Notes: a model not told the origin generated them from the sequence alone. Shown: positions 51,247 through 60,894, counted from the first letter of the stretch. The stretch is DNA of 64,000 bases from Gp13-AA77 sp035949375 (GCA_035949375.1 DASZIG010000055.1:43870-107869); one strand, 5' to 3'. Made by a program: numbers and translations.

Positions 51247-52332
51247 TCACCGTCCGCTTCCATCCGATGGGCCAGGTGGGCCGCAGATTACATCCTGCCC
51301 GGTCACATAAACCGGGGCATTTTTCGCCAGCCAAAGACCAACCGCGGTTGTAGTGTTTCGGACCGTTTCGGGCACCACTGCGGGGGTATCGTGCGGATAC
51401 GGGTCTTCGTAATTGTCAACCGACCATTCTGAAGGAATTGCGTGTTGCTGGGTCAGCCGGCGGACAAAGGTCACTGTGTCAATGCTAAAAGTATTGGTGG
51501 TGAATTGACGGAAAGCATCCGGCTCGCCTTTGGAGTTTGCGGGCCAAGGGTAAGGAGAGAGCAACATGGTAGTGCGGAGGCCGTGTTCATTGCCCCATTG
51601 GATGGCCTGCACAATAAATTTCTGGTAGCCGGGGCCGCTTCCATCGGTCAGAAAGAAGTTGGGCGGAACATCGAAGGCCATGGCTTTGCCATAAAGCGCC
51701 TCACCGCGCTCGAGCGCGTAGTAGGGATTGGTTGCAAAGACGTGATCTCCGAGTTTAGGCTCCTGCGGATCGTTGGGGCCCACGATCGGAGCGACGGTTT
51801 CGATACCGACAGTTCTGGCCGCATCCACGTAATCTCGCCAGACCTTCAGGTCCTCTTCCAATTTCCCGGGAGGGGCATTGTCGGACGGCGTGTCCACATT
51901 GGCTTCCGACGGCTGAAGACCGTTTTGCAGGTACACGGCCTGGTAGTCCCCGTAGCTTGGGGGAAGCGTGAAGTATTTCGCGGCGACCTGTCCAAGTTCA
52001 GCTTGCCCGGGTCCGGTTCCGGCAAACACGCTCTCGATGGCTCGAATGATGCCCGGCGGGTGCTCGGCTGCGGCGACGGCATTGTCATGCTCGTAGAGTC
52101 CCACGTGGCCGGTTTGGAGGAGCTCGGTGAACTGGTCGCCGTCTTCAAAGCCGTCAAAACCGCCGGTGCCGCCGACGAAAATGTATACACCGAGATTTGC
52201 GCAGACCGTGTTTCCTCCGAAGTTGACGGCCGGCTTGTCCTGCGGCGCGGCGTAGGCGGGCGGGATGGCCAGGGCGATAGCCGCGACCAGCGCCAGATGC
52301 GCGTAGGGGTGCAGCGCAGAAGCCTTGGGCAT
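51247..52332 (-). CDS. Secreted protein of unknown function
   Basis: A 361-residue protein; the ATG at 52332 gives a signal peptide (MPKASALHPYAHLALVAAIA). The mature part has VCANLGVYIFVGGTGGFDGF, YVDAARTVGIETVAPIVGPN, GYQKFIVQAIQWGNEHGLRT and YPWPANSKGEPDAFRQ, an alternation that recalls a TIM-barrel glycoside hydrolase-like fold, but no catalytic pair was identified. Function unknown. It is followed closely by the short lipoprotein gene. Confidence 0.75.
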   Translation of the reverse strand: MPKASALHPYAHLALVAAIALAIPPAYAAPQDKPAVNFGGNTVCANLGVYIFVGGTGGFDGFEDGDQFTELLQTGHVGLYEHDNAVAAAEHPPGIIRAIESVFAGTGPGQAELGQVAAKYFTLPPSYGDYQAVYLQNGLQPSEANVDTPSDNAPPGKLEEDLKVWRDYVDAARTVGIETVAPIVGPNDPQEPKLGDHVFATNPYYALERGEALYGKAMAFDVPPNFFLTDGSGPGYQKFIVQAIQWGNEHGLRTTMLLSPYPWPANSKGEPDAFRQFTTNTFSIDTVTFVRRLTQQHAIPSEWSVDNYEDPYPHDTPAVVPETVRNTTTAVGLWLAKNAPVYVTGQDVICGPPGPSDGSGR

Positions 52333-52360
52333 GTTTCCCTCCCCAATGTTAAGGTGGCCT

Positions 52361-53071
52361 TTAAAAGTTCTGCTGCTCAAACAAAGCTTGCAGCCGTCCG
52401 ACATTCAACTCCTCAAAGCTCCGCACCACAGCGTCGGCGCGCGTTTGACTCCTGAGATCCTCGATCGCAAAGGTTGACGCAATGGCCACGCACTTCATGC
52501 CCGCGCGCACCACGGCCTCGATGCCGATCGGCGAGTCTTCGAACGCCACCGAGCGCGAGGGTTGGGCGCCCAGATCCCTTGCGGCCGCGAGATAGATCTC
52601 GGGATCGGGCTTGGGGCGCGAGACCTCGTCTCCGCTCACAATGGCCCCGAAATACGGCCGCAGACCGAGCGCCTCCACCACGAAATCCACATTCTTCTTC
52701 ATGGCGGACGAGGCCACGGCCATCGGAATCCCCCGGGCGTGGCACTCGCGGATCAACTCCGCAGCGCCGGGCAGCGCCTGCGCGTGAGGACCGAAGGTTT
52801 CGCGGAAAGTGCGCTCCAAATCCTCGCTCCACCGCGCGCTCTGCTCGTCGCTCAAGCCAGCGCCGAAGAACATACGGAGCGCCTTATCGTCGCGCTGGCC
52901 GAAAATCTGAGCCCCTAGCCGGGCGGGATCGAAGGCGACGCCTTGCTGCGTGAGGAACTCCCGCCAGATGCGGAGATGGAAGGGATTACTGTCAATCAGC
53001 ACGCCGTCCATGTCGAAGATGGCGGCGTCAGGAGGGGCGTTTCTACGCGCGGGATCGGACAGTGATGTCAA
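52361..53071 (-). CDS. HAD-superfamily hydrolase, beta-phosphoglucomutase-like
   Basis: A 236-residue HAD enzyme. Motif I is AAIFDMDGVLIDSNPFHLRI with the nucleophile and acid Asp, motif II VASSAMKKNVDF, motif III with Lys SRPKPDPEIYLAAARDL, and motif IV FEDSPIGIEAVVRAG. The helical cap after motif I is of the sugar-phosphatase/phosphoglucomutase type. It is minus-strand, just upstream of the secreted-protein gene. Substrate unknown. Confidence 0.9.
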   Translation of the reverse strand: MTSLSDPARRNAPPDAAIFDMDGVLIDSNPFHLRIWREFLTQQGVAFDPARLGAQIFGQRDDKALRMFFGAGLSDEQSARWSEDLERTFRETFGPHAQALPGAAELIRECHARGIPMAVASSAMKKNVDFVVEALGLRPYFGAIVSGDEVSRPKPDPEIYLAAARDLGAQPSRSVAFEDSPIGIEAVVRAGMKCVAIASTFAIEDLRSQTRADAVVRSFEELNVGRLQALFEQQNF

Positions 53072-53108
53072 GGGTTTAAGTATCCAGGACCGGCATCGGC
53101 CGCAGGCC

Positions 53109-54842
53109 TCACTGAGGCAGCGGCCGCAAAGACTCCAGGAGTTTCTTCGGAGGATAGGTGTTGATCACGTCCTTCTTCTCGGTCCAGCCGCGCCTTGCCG
53201 TGATCACGCCGTAACGCATCAACCGGAAATGCTTGGGCTGATGCGCGTCCGTGGAGATCACGATCTTCATCCCCTGATCGTGGGCCAGGCGCGCGAGCCG
53301 GTCACTCAGGTCCAGCCGCTCCGGGCTGGCGTTCACCTCGAGGATCACGCCATTCTTCTTGGCGGCCCGAAAAACGGCTTCGATGTCGAAGTTCATGGGA
53401 TCGCGGCGCAGGATCTGGCGCCCGGTCGGATGCCCGAGGATGCGCACGTAAGGGTTTTCGAGCGCCTTGAGCAACCGGCTGGTCATCTCGTCAGCCGGCT
53501 GGGTCATGCGTGAATGGACGCTCGCGAGCACGATGTCGAACTCGGCCAGCAACTCGTCCGGGTAATCGAGCGACCCGTCACCCATGATATCGACTTCGGT
53601 GCCCGCCCAGATTTCGATCCCGGACACCTTCTTGCGCGCGGCGTGGATCTTGCCGATGTGCTCGCGGGCGCGCGTTTCGTCCAGGCCGTTGGCAATGGTC
53701 ACGGCCTTGGAATGATCCGTGATCAGGATGTAGCGATAGCGCAGTTCCTTGGCCGCGAGCGCCATCTCCTCGATGCTTTTCTTGCCGTCGGAGGCGGTGG
53801 TGTGCATCTGCAGGTCGCCGCGAATGTCGTCAGGCTCCACCAGGTCGGGCAGGCGGCCCTCTTCGGCGGCCTCGATCTCACCCATGTTCTCGCGTAGCTC
53901 CGGCGCGATCCAGGGCAGCCCGAGAGCCTGGTACACTTCCTCCTCGGTGCGGCCGGCCACCGGCTGGTCGCCGCGAAACAAGGCGTACTCGCTCAGTTTC
54001 ATCCCCTGGCGCTGGGCGCGCGCCCGCAGGGCCACGTTGTGCTCCTTGGAGCCGGTGAAATACAGCAGCGCCGCCCCGAAAGACTCCGGAGGCAACATGC
54101 GGACGTCCACCTGCATACCGGTCGAGAGCCGGAAGCTGACTTTGTCGCCGCCGCGCGCCAGCACTTCGGCCGGCGAAACGCGCTTGAGCAGGTGATCGGC
54201 CAGGCCTTCGAGGTTCTTTCCCGTCACCAGCAGATCGAGATCGCCCACCGTCTCGCGGCCCCGCCGCAGCGAGCCCGCAGGCGTGACCTTCTCCACGCCC
54301 TTGAACTCGGCAAGATACCTGGAGATCTCTTCGGCGTTCTCGTAGGCTATGTCGAGGCGGAAGCGCCCCGTGCTCTTCTTCAATCCTTCGAGGGCTCGCA
54401 GGATGTTTTCTTCGGACTTGGCGCTCATCCCGGCAAGCTCGCGCAGCCGCTGAGCGCGCGCCGCCGCCTCGAGCTCGTCGAGCGTCTTGATCCCCAGCTC
54501 GCGGTAAAACAGCCGGACCTTTTGCGGACCCACGGTCGGAATCTGCATCAGGTCGAGAAGCGATCGCGGGGTCTTCGCGAACTTTTCCTCCAGATACTGG
54601 AGCTTCCCGGTCTCGAGGATTTCGACGATCTTGGCGGCGAGATCCGCCCCCACGCCCGGCACGTCCGTGAGCTTGCGCTTGGGATCGCGCGCGACGTCTT
54701 CCAGGCGCTCCGGGTAGCTCTCAATGGAGCGCTTGGCGCGCTCGTACGCGACCGCCTTGAACTGCCACTTCGGATCATCCTGCGTGATGCGGATGACGCT
54801 CGCGATCTCTTCAAATACGGCGGCGATCTGGTGGTTTTCCAT
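53109..54842 (-). CDS. polX: DNA polymerase X family with PHP domain
   Basis: A 577-residue PolX. It has an N-terminal 8-kDa-like domain and HhH motifs (LTDVPGVGADLAAKIVEIL, MQIPTVGPQKVRLF), the pol-beta nucleotidyl-transfer site (AGSLRRGRETVGDLDLLV with catalytic Asp pair, then VDVRMLP), and a C-terminal PHP domain (RGDLQMHTTASDGKKS, ILITDHSKAVT, STDAHQPKHF). It acts in base-excision or gap-filling repair with 3'-5' exonuclease activity from PHP. Confidence 0.95.
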   Translation of the reverse strand: MENHQIAAVFEEIASVIRITQDDPKWQFKAVAYERAKRSIESYPERLEDVARDPKRKLTDVPGVGADLAAKIVEILETGKLQYLEEKFAKTPRSLLDLMQIPTVGPQKVRLFYRELGIKTLDELEAAARAQRLRELAGMSAKSEENILRALEGLKKSTGRFRLDIAYENAEEISRYLAEFKGVEKVTPAGSLRRGRETVGDLDLLVTGKNLEGLADHLLKRVSPAEVLARGGDKVSFRLSTGMQVDVRMLPPESFGAALLYFTGSKEHNVALRARAQRQGMKLSEYALFRGDQPVAGRTEEEVYQALGLPWIAPELRENMGEIEAAEEGRLPDLVEPDDIRGDLQMHTTASDGKKSIEEMALAAKELRYRYILITDHSKAVTIANGLDETRAREHIGKIHAARKKVSGIEIWAGTEVDIMGDGSLDYPDELLAEFDIVLASVHSRMTQPADEMTSRLLKALENPYVRILGHPTGRQILRRDPMNFDIEAVFRAAKKNGVILEVNASPERLDLSDRLARLAHDQGMKIVISTDAHQPKHFRLMRYGVITARRGWTEKKDVINTYPPKKLLESLRPLPQ

Positions 54843-54938
54843 GATCGATCTCTAGCACCCGGCGGCGGCGAAACGCCGTTCGGTTCTACTTCCCTCGGGT
54901 CCTTCGCGTCCTGCGGGCCTTCGAGGTCCATCGCCCGG

Positions 54939-55487
54939 TTAGGGGTGCGCAGGCTGACCAGGCTGAGCCGGCGGCTCGGATTCAGGCGCCGTCAAGGCCT
55001 GTCGGACGGCCGGCGACATTTTGTCGGCGTTCGCCAGCAGCAGGCTGACCTGCCAGAGCTCATCGTCGGAAAGCGAGTCCCTGAAACCGGGCATTCCGGT
55101 CAGCCGGATTCCATACTTGGCCTTGAAGAACGTCTCGCCGGGCAGATCATCGGTCACACCGTGTCCCTCAAAGAGCGCGGGCGGCCGCGGAGACATTCCC
55201 TTGGCGATCGCCGTGGGCGCCTGCCCGGAAACGCCGTGGCAGACGGCGCAGTTCTGTCTGTAGACGCGGACTCCGGCCAGCATAACGTCATCGGTCGGCT
55301 GGAGCGGCGCGGTCTTGGGAGCTCCGCGGCTCACCGCGGCGTGCAAGGCCATGGCCGCGAATGCCGGCTCAAGCGGCAAGGGAGAGTCCATGGCCGTCGC
55401 CGGGAAGAGTCCTGAAAGGCAATACAGCACGAAAAGCACGGGCAATAGAACCATGCCCAGGATGATGCCGGTGAATAGTCTGCCCAT
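54939..55487 (-). CDS. Membrane-anchored monohaem cytochrome c
   Basis: A 182-residue protein with an N-terminal anchor or signal (MGRLFTGIILGMVLLPVLFV), a single CAVCH haem motif at residues 80-84, and a likely Met ligand in LTGMPGFRDSLSDDELWQVS. The C-terminus is Pro/Gln-rich. It is a class I cytochrome c that should face the periplasm. It lies next to repeat copy B. Confidence 0.88.
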   Translation of the reverse strand: MGRLFTGIILGMVLLPVLFVLYCLSGLFPATAMDSPLPLEPAFAAMALHAAVSRGAPKTAPLQPTDDVMLAGVRVYRQNCAVCHGVSGQAPTAIAKGMSPRPPALFEGHGVTDDLPGETFFKAKYGIRLTGMPGFRDSLSDDELWQVSLLLANADKMSPAVRQALTAPESEPPAQPGQPAHP

Positions 55488-55653
55488 TGAAAACCACCCC
55501 GATTCCCGTCGTCCGCAACCGACGAATTAGCATACCGCACTCGCGCGCGCTTTCGCTGGCGGAGAGCACGAGGCGGGGGCGCGGTGAGTCATCCTGCCGC
55601 CGCGTCGCCTGGCTTCAGAACCCCCCAAAAGCCCCCGCAAGACGAGTTTCGCT

Positions 55654-55880
55654 TTGAATCGGCTAAACGAAGCCACCCCAAAACAGACGTGCTGATTACA
55701 AATGACTTAGAGCGGACGGGTTTGGCTTCGTTTGGCTTCGTTTTGACCCATTTTTGAGGTTGATTTGTTGATTCTATTTGACTTAGTGGCTTCGTTTTGC
55801 AAAATTTTAGATTCTTTTTTTTACGTTTTTGAGGAAAACGGCGGGGCTAGCTTAAAGGCTACACAGTCCCGGTTGTCTCA
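55654..55880 (+). repeat. Dispersed AT-rich ~220-bp element (copy B)
   Basis: CTGATTACAAATGACTTAG at 55692 and TTGATTCTATTTGACTTAG at 55768 (76 bp apart), then TTCGTTTTGCAAAATTTTAG identical to copy A, a T run, CGGCGGGGCTAGC and ACACAGTCCCGGTT. AAACGAAGCCAC (55665-55676) and GTGGCTTCGTTT (55786-55797) are perfect 12-bp inverted arms. It lies in a gap of about 930 bp (55488-56419), between the cytochrome gene and a pseudogene remnant. Confidence 0.85.
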
Positions 55881-55978
55881 CAGGCAAGCGCTGGCGGCAA
55901 CACGCGCGGCTTCACGACCCGCAGATTGTCCATCGGTCCGTCCAGGACACCGGGGACAGATGGTCTGCGGAAAGCAAA

Positions 55979-56238
55979 CTGATCTTCGATGACGTCGGCA
56001 ACCTCTACGGTACGACCGTCCGAGGCGGACGGGGACGGATCCTAACGGTACGCTGTTCGAGTTGAGACCCACCGGAGGCGGCGCCTGGACCGAGACAATC
56101 CTCCATACCTTCGACGGAACCGCCGGCGGCGCAAATCCACAATGCGGCCTCGTCTTCGACGCGTCCGGGAATCTCTATGGCACGACCTCCTACGGCGGCT
56201 CCGGCAAGGGCGGGACGGCTTTCGAGATCACACCGTAA
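55979..56238 (+). pseudogene. Remnant of a GloVer-type repeat protein gene
   Basis: The first frame reads LIFDDVGNLYGTTVRGGRG, then a shift near 56034-56044 moves into NGTLFELRPTGGGAWTETI, LHTFDGTAGGANPQCGLVFD, ASGNLYGTTSYGGSGKGG and AFEITP, ending at a TAA. These are units of the repeat family found in choice-of-anchor (Gloeo_Verruco) secreted proteins. The frameshift and lack of a start mark this as a decayed 3' piece. Confidence 0.75.
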
Positions 56239-56284
56239 TCAACGGCGCTGCGGGTCGCGACCCGCACGCGATGTCGAAAAGTGG

Positions 56285-56304
56285 ATTCCCGCCTGCGCGG
56301 GAAT
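56285..56304. repeat. REP/dRS3-like palindrome
   Basis: ATTCCCGCCTGCGCGGGAAT, perfect 8-bp arms around CTGC, followed by GAC. This word is widely dispersed in bacterial genomes (dRS3-like). It lies upstream of the sensor kinase gene. Confidence 0.75.
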
Positions 56305-56419
56305 GACTGCGTTCTGAAGGAGGACTTCTGAGGCCGGGGTGGCCGCTTGAACCCCAAGCTGAACCAGGACCCTGCTTGTTTCGCTTTCTGTCCGGCCGGA
56401 TGGTAGAATTGCTTTCGAG

Positions 56420-58009
56420 ATGCTCTTTAGCCGCTTCGGACTGCAGTCTAAAATCATCATCATCCTGGCCGTGGCGGTGGTATCGGTGGCCGGTGTTTCC
56501 ACCTACCTCGCGATGTTGCTAACGCGGCAGCTCGTCGAAGAGGCCATCTACCGAAAAGTGCTCTCTCAGGCCCTCGCGACCACGCATCAGCTCGTGGATG
56601 GGCATGAGCTGGACACCCCGGACAACCTGCTCGCGCACCTCCGGCAGGTGAAACGCGACTTCAAGGGCGTAGAGCAGGTTGACGTTTACCGCCACGACGC
56701 CGCGCACACCCTGGCGGCCACCACGGACCCGACCGGCGAGCATCTCGAGCTCGACGTGATTCCCAACGTCGACACCTACAACGAGTTTGAGCGTCCGGGC
56801 GAGGACCAGATCACCGTCGAAACGCCGGACGGCCGGGACTGGATCATGTCCACGCCGATCCGCGACGGCGACCGCTTGATCGGATGTCTCGACCTGAAGG
56901 TGTCAAAGAAGAGCTCGAACGCGGTGATCAACGGCCTGGTGTGGCGCAACGTCGTGCTGATGCTGGCAAGTTTGCTGGCCGTGATTCTGGCCATCCACTT
57001 GTTCTTCCTCTACAACGTGCGTCGTCCGGTGAAAGAGATGGTGCAGGTCATGGAGGCGGCCGAGGGCGGCGCCCTCGCGGTGCGCGCGCACCAGGAGAGC
57101 CGCGACGAGATCGGGCAACTGGCCGGCCACCTGAACCAGATGCTCGGGCGGCTCGAGAACTTCAACAGCGAGCTCGGACGCAAGGTCAGCGAAGCCACGG
57201 CGGAGCTCGCCCGCCGCAACGACGAGCTTACGCGCATCAACGAAGAGCTCTTCGAAACCCAGAAGACCCTGGCGCGGTCGGAGCGGCTGGCGGTCGCCGG
57301 GCAGCTTGCGGCCAGTCTCGCGCACGAGATCGGCACGCCGCTGAACTCGATTTCGGGACACGTACAACTGATGGCGCGGCAAAAGACGGGCGACCCGGCC
57401 ACGGACCGGCGTCTCGAGATCATTGAGAGCCAGATCGAGACCATCGTGCGCAGCGTCAAGCAGCTTCTCTCCTGGACGCGGAAATTCGAGTTGCGCCTCG
57501 ACGCGGTCGATCTGCGGCGTACGTTGGAAGAGGTGGTGCTCCTGTCGTCTCCGGTTCTGGAAAACCGGAAGATTCGGGTGCACACCGACTTTCCCCGGCA
57601 CACGCCCGAGATTCAGGCTGACGCCGGATACCTGCAGCAGGTGTTCCTGAACCTCATCAACAACAGCATGGACGCCATGCCGCGCGGCGGCCGGTTGCAC
57701 ATCCGCTTGAGCGTGCCGCCGGCCGACACCGGCGAGCCGTCCACCGTCCGCGTGGAAGTGGAGGACACCGGCGAGGGCATCGCTCCCGAAACCCTGGCCC
57801 ATATCTTCGATCCCATGTTCACCACCAAGCGCATGGGAACCGGCACGGGACTGGGCCTCGCCATCTGCAAGCAGATTGTCCAACAGCACGGCGGGACCAT
57901 CGAGGCCACCAGCCGTCTGCACCGGGGCGCTTGCTTCACCGTCGTGCTGCCGGTGGACTGCCGCGTCCGAACAGAAACTCCCGCGCCGGCGCTCGCGCAT
58001 TCCGTCTGA
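56420..58009 (+). CDS. Sensor histidine kinase
   Basis: A 529-residue kinase: two transmembrane segments (about 9-34 and 175-198) bracket a periplasmic sensor domain, then HAMP (RRPVKEMVQVMEAAEGGALA), a coiled coil and a HisKA domain (SLAHEIGTPLNSISGHVQLM with the phospho-His), and a HATPase with N box NLINNSMDAMPRGG, DTGEGIAPETLAHIF and GTGTGLGLAICKQI. It is the likely partner of the sigma-54 regulator directly downstream. The signal is unknown. Confidence 0.95.
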   Translation: MLFSRFGLQSKIIIILAVAVVSVAGVSTYLAMLLTRQLVEEAIYRKVLSQALATTHQLVDGHELDTPDNLLAHLRQVKRDFKGVEQVDVYRHDAAHTLAATTDPTGEHLELDVIPNVDTYNEFERPGEDQITVETPDGRDWIMSTPIRDGDRLIGCLDLKVSKKSSNAVINGLVWRNVVLMLASLLAVILAIHLFFLYNVRRPVKEMVQVMEAAEGGALAVRAHQESRDEIGQLAGHLNQMLGRLENFNSELGRKVSEATAELARRNDELTRINEELFETQKTLARSERLAVAGQLAASLAHEIGTPLNSISGHVQLMARQKTGDPATDRRLEIIESQIETIVRSVKQLLSWTRKFELRLDAVDLRRTLEEVVLLSSPVLENRKIRVHTDFPRHTPEIQADAGYLQQVFLNLINNSMDAMPRGGRLHIRLSVPPADTGEPSTVRVEVEDTGEGIAPETLAHIFDPMFTTKRMGTGTGLGLAICKQIVQQHGGTIEATSRLHRGACFTVVLPVDCRVRTETPAPALAHSV

Positions 58010-58103
58010 CCGCCGATTGCTGCACCGACGGCCTTCAGAACGGCATCGCTGGAACGGCATCGCTGGCGTATCAACCTGCAGGTTCGAAGGCCGGCACTAC
58101 CGT

Positions 58104-59492
58104 ATGAGTCGTGAGCAAGACATGAGCACATCAGCCAGCTCGAATATCCTGGTGGTGGACGATGACGCCGTCACCCGCGACCTGCTCCACGAGGTGTTGA
58201 GCGCCGAAGGATACCGGGTGGTGACCTCGGCGAGCGGCGAGGAGGCCCTCGAGATCGGCGGGCGGGAGTGTTTCGAAGTCATCATCAGCGACATGCGCCT
58301 TGGGCCGCATCTGAACGGTCTCGACGTACTGCGCGCCTACAAATCCGTCCAGCCCGGGTCCGAGGTCATTCTCATCACAGCGTTCGGCTCCATGGAGACA
58401 GCCATTGAGGCGGTGAAAGCCGGGGCATTCGACTACCTCTCCAAGCCCTTCAAGCTCGAAGAAGTGCTGCTGGTCGTCGGACGCGCCCTCGAGAATCGCA
58501 ACCTGGTGGCCGAGAATCGTAATCTGAAGCGCCAGCTCGGAACCCACGCGCAGATCAGGAGCCTGGTGGGCCGGAGCCCGGCCATGCTCGAGGTCTACAA
58601 GAAGATCGCCATGGTGGCGGACACGCGCTCCGTGGTGCTGATCACCGGCGAGAGCGGAACGGGCAAGGAGTTGGTGGCCCGGGCGATCCATTACAACAGC
58701 GAGCGCGCGAAGTCGCGCTTTATGCCGGTGAACTGCGGCGCGCTGGTGGAATCGCTGCTTGAGACCGAACTGTTCGGGCACGTGCGGGGCTCTTTCACCG
58801 GCGCCTTCGAAAACAAGCGCGGCATTCTGGAGGAGGCCACGGGCGGGACCGTCTTTCTCGACGAGGTTTCGGAAATGAGCCGGGGCTTGCAGGTCAAGCT
58901 GCTGCGCGCCATCGAAGAGCAGGAGGTGCGGCGCGTGGGGGGCGGCGAGCCGATGCGCATTGACGTGCGATTCATCGCCGCCACCAACAAGCCGCTCGAT
59001 GAACTGGTGCGGCAGGACAAGTTCCGCGAGGACCTCTACTACCGGCTGCGCGTGGTGGAGATCGATCTGCCGCCCTTGCGCGAACGCTCGGAAGACGTCC
59101 CATTGCTCATCGACCACTTCCTGAAGCGGCAGGGTCAGGAACGCGGGCTGACCTACGGCGTCTCCGCCGACGCGCTTGCGGCCCTGGTCGGTTACGGCTG
59201 GCCGGGCAACGTGCGCGAACTCGAGAACGCCCTGGAGTCCGCCGTGGCCCTCAACCGGTCCGGCACGCTGACGCCCGACGATCTGCCGCCCAAACTGCGC
59301 CTCGCGCCCCGCAACGGCAAGAATGCCGACGACCTCTACGCGGACCTGCCCTCGCTCGACGAGCTGAAGAAGCGCTATCTCACTTTCGTGCTGCGGCTGA
59401 GCGCGGCCAACAAGGCCAAGGCTGCGGACATTCTAGGGATATCGCGCAAGACCCTCTATAATTTCCTGGAGCGGTACAAACTGGGACATTAG
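58104..59492 (+). CDS. Sigma-54-dependent response regulator (NtrC family)
   Basis: A 462-residue protein starting at ATG 58104 (a second ATG is at 58122). Receiver domain with VVDDDAVTRDLLHEVL and the phospho-Asp in ISDMRLGP; AAA+ domain with Walker A ITGESGTGKELVARAIHY; Fis-type HTH SAANKAKAADILGISRKTLY. The sigma-54-contacting loop reads GSFTGA instead of GAFTGA. It is co-directional with the kinase gene and a radical SAM gene, suggesting an operon. Confidence 0.95.
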   Translation: MSREQDMSTSASSNILVVDDDAVTRDLLHEVLSAEGYRVVTSASGEEALEIGGRECFEVIISDMRLGPHLNGLDVLRAYKSVQPGSEVILITAFGSMETAIEAVKAGAFDYLSKPFKLEEVLLVVGRALENRNLVAENRNLKRQLGTHAQIRSLVGRSPAMLEVYKKIAMVADTRSVVLITGESGTGKELVARAIHYNSERAKSRFMPVNCGALVESLLETELFGHVRGSFTGAFENKRGILEEATGGTVFLDEVSEMSRGLQVKLLRAIEEQEVRRVGGGEPMRIDVRFIAATNKPLDELVRQDKFREDLYYRLRVVEIDLPPLRERSEDVPLLIDHFLKRQGQERGLTYGVSADALAALVGYGWPGNVRELENALESAVALNRSGTLTPDDLPPKLRLAPRNGKNADDLYADLPSLDELKKRYLTFVLRLSAANKAKAADILGISRKTLYNFLERYKLGH

Positions 59493-59518
59493 GGGCCGCA
59501 TCTGAGGAAGAAGGCATA

Positions 59519-60541
59519 ATGAAGTATTCTCATATCGCGAAATCCGCACTCCAGCAGCTTGCCTCGGGCTTCAGCATTCCCTACATGGTGATGTTTGAGA
59601 CCACGTTGATGTGCAACATGTTTTGCGAATACTGCATGTTTGGCGTGGAAGGCAAGTACAACGATCTCACCACACGCGCGCAGCGCGAGCGCATCTTCAA
59701 GCGCATGGACGAGTTTGCGGAACTGGGCGTGTTCGCCTTCAGCTTTTCGGGCGGCGAGCCCCTGCTCAATCCGAACACGTCCGATTACATCGCCTATGCG
59801 GTCAAGAAGGGCTTCTGGACCTCCATGCCCACCAACGGCCTGCTGATCCGCAAGTACGCGGACGGCGTGGCCAAGCTCGACATGCTGGAAGTATCCATCG
59901 ACTGCCTGGACGAGGAGCGCTTTGCCAAGCGGCGCGGCATCGAGGGCCTGCCGGTGATCATCAAGAACCTCGAGTACGTGCTAACCAAGCGCAAGCCCTT
60001 TACGACCCAAATCAACGCCGCCGTCAACATGGAGAATCTCGACGACCTGCCGGGCCTGGCCGCCTTCTGCAAAGAGCGCAACATGGTGCTGCACCCGGAA
60101 GCCGTGCACAACGTGATGCGCGGCGGAGAATTGCTGCCCGACTCCGAACTCCACGGCGAGCAGATCGATGTGGTCGAAAAGGCGCTACGGGCGTTGCGCG
60201 CGCAGTATCCGAAGAACGTCCGGTTTTACAGCCATTATTATGACTTTTACCGCAACGGTGGTTTCGGCAAGGAGTTTCCCTGCCGCCATCCCTCCAAGCT
60301 GATCTCGATGAAGCCGGACGGCTCCATCCACCTGCCTTGCGCCTTCAAGACCCTGTTCCAGTCGCAGGCGCCGGTCCGCGAGATTTTCGCGCATCCCGAA
60401 GTGAAGAAGATCATCGCCCAGGAAGCCACGCTCTGGGACTTTTGCAAAGGATGCAAGATCGGGTGCCCCTACGAGGTCAGCGCCTTCACCAACAGCCCCA
60501 AACTGGCGGTCCAGTCCGCGTTGAACTTTCTGCGCATGTGA
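59519..60541 (+). CDS. Radical SAM protein, SPASM-like
   Basis: A 340-residue enzyme with the CNMFCEYC cluster motif after FETTLM, SFSGGEPLLNPN for SAM binding, and C-terminal cysteines (FPCRHPSKL, LPCAFKTLF, FCKGCKIGCPYE) that suggest a SPASM-type auxiliary cluster. It starts 26 bp after the response regulator stop, so it probably belongs to the kinase-regulator operon. No peptide substrate or maturase partner was recognised; substrate unknown. Confidence 0.88.
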   Translation: MKYSHIAKSALQQLASGFSIPYMVMFETTLMCNMFCEYCMFGVEGKYNDLTTRAQRERIFKRMDEFAELGVFAFSFSGGEPLLNPNTSDYIAYAVKKGFWTSMPTNGLLIRKYADGVAKLDMLEVSIDCLDEERFAKRRGIEGLPVIIKNLEYVLTKRKPFTTQINAAVNMENLDDLPGLAAFCKERNMVLHPEAVHNVMRGGELLPDSELHGEQIDVVEKALRALRAQYPKNVRFYSHYYDFYRNGGFGKEFPCRHPSKLISMKPDGSIHLPCAFKTLFQSQAPVREIFAHPEVKKIIAQEATLWDFCKGCKIGCPYEVSAFTNSPKLAVQSALNFLRM

Positions 60542-60692
60542 TTCGAGGAGCACGCGATTTTCTGTTTGGTGCCGGGCCCAGTGACGGCGGGCGCAGCCAG
60601 TAATCGCAAGGCAGCGATCGCCTGGCCGGCGCAGGGGCAACGCCGGAGGCAGCGATCCTTACTTCCGGATTCGGGTTAAACTATCTGCGAGG

Positions 60693-60768
60693 GGGCCTGT
60701 AGCTCAGTTGGGAGAGCACATGGTTTGCAACCATGGGGTCGGGAGTTCGAACCTCCCCAGGTCCACCA
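60693..60768 (+). tRNA. tRNA-Ala (UGC)
   Basis: A 76-nt cloverleaf: acceptor GGGCCTG with CAGGTCC (one G-U), D arm GCTC-AGTTGGGA-GAGC, anticodon arm CATGG-TTTGCAA-CCATG, and T arm GGGAG-TTCGAAC-CTCCC. The anticodon TGC is at 60726-60728. The 3' CCA is encoded. The flanking 60542-60692 and 60769-60894 gaps show no other gene and no att-like repeats. Confidence 0.96.
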
Positions 60769-60894
60769 ATCAATTCAATAACGTACCGGCGGCACCATTT
60801 CCGAGCTACCTGACAACTTCAATGCCAGTTTGAAACTTAGAGGAAACGCATCTCCCTGACATTCCCCAAACCGATTCTGGGCCACGAGGCGCGG

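Noticed and set aside
60693..60768. tRNA-Ala as an integration site
   Set aside because: No repeat of the tRNA 3' end and no integrase nearby.
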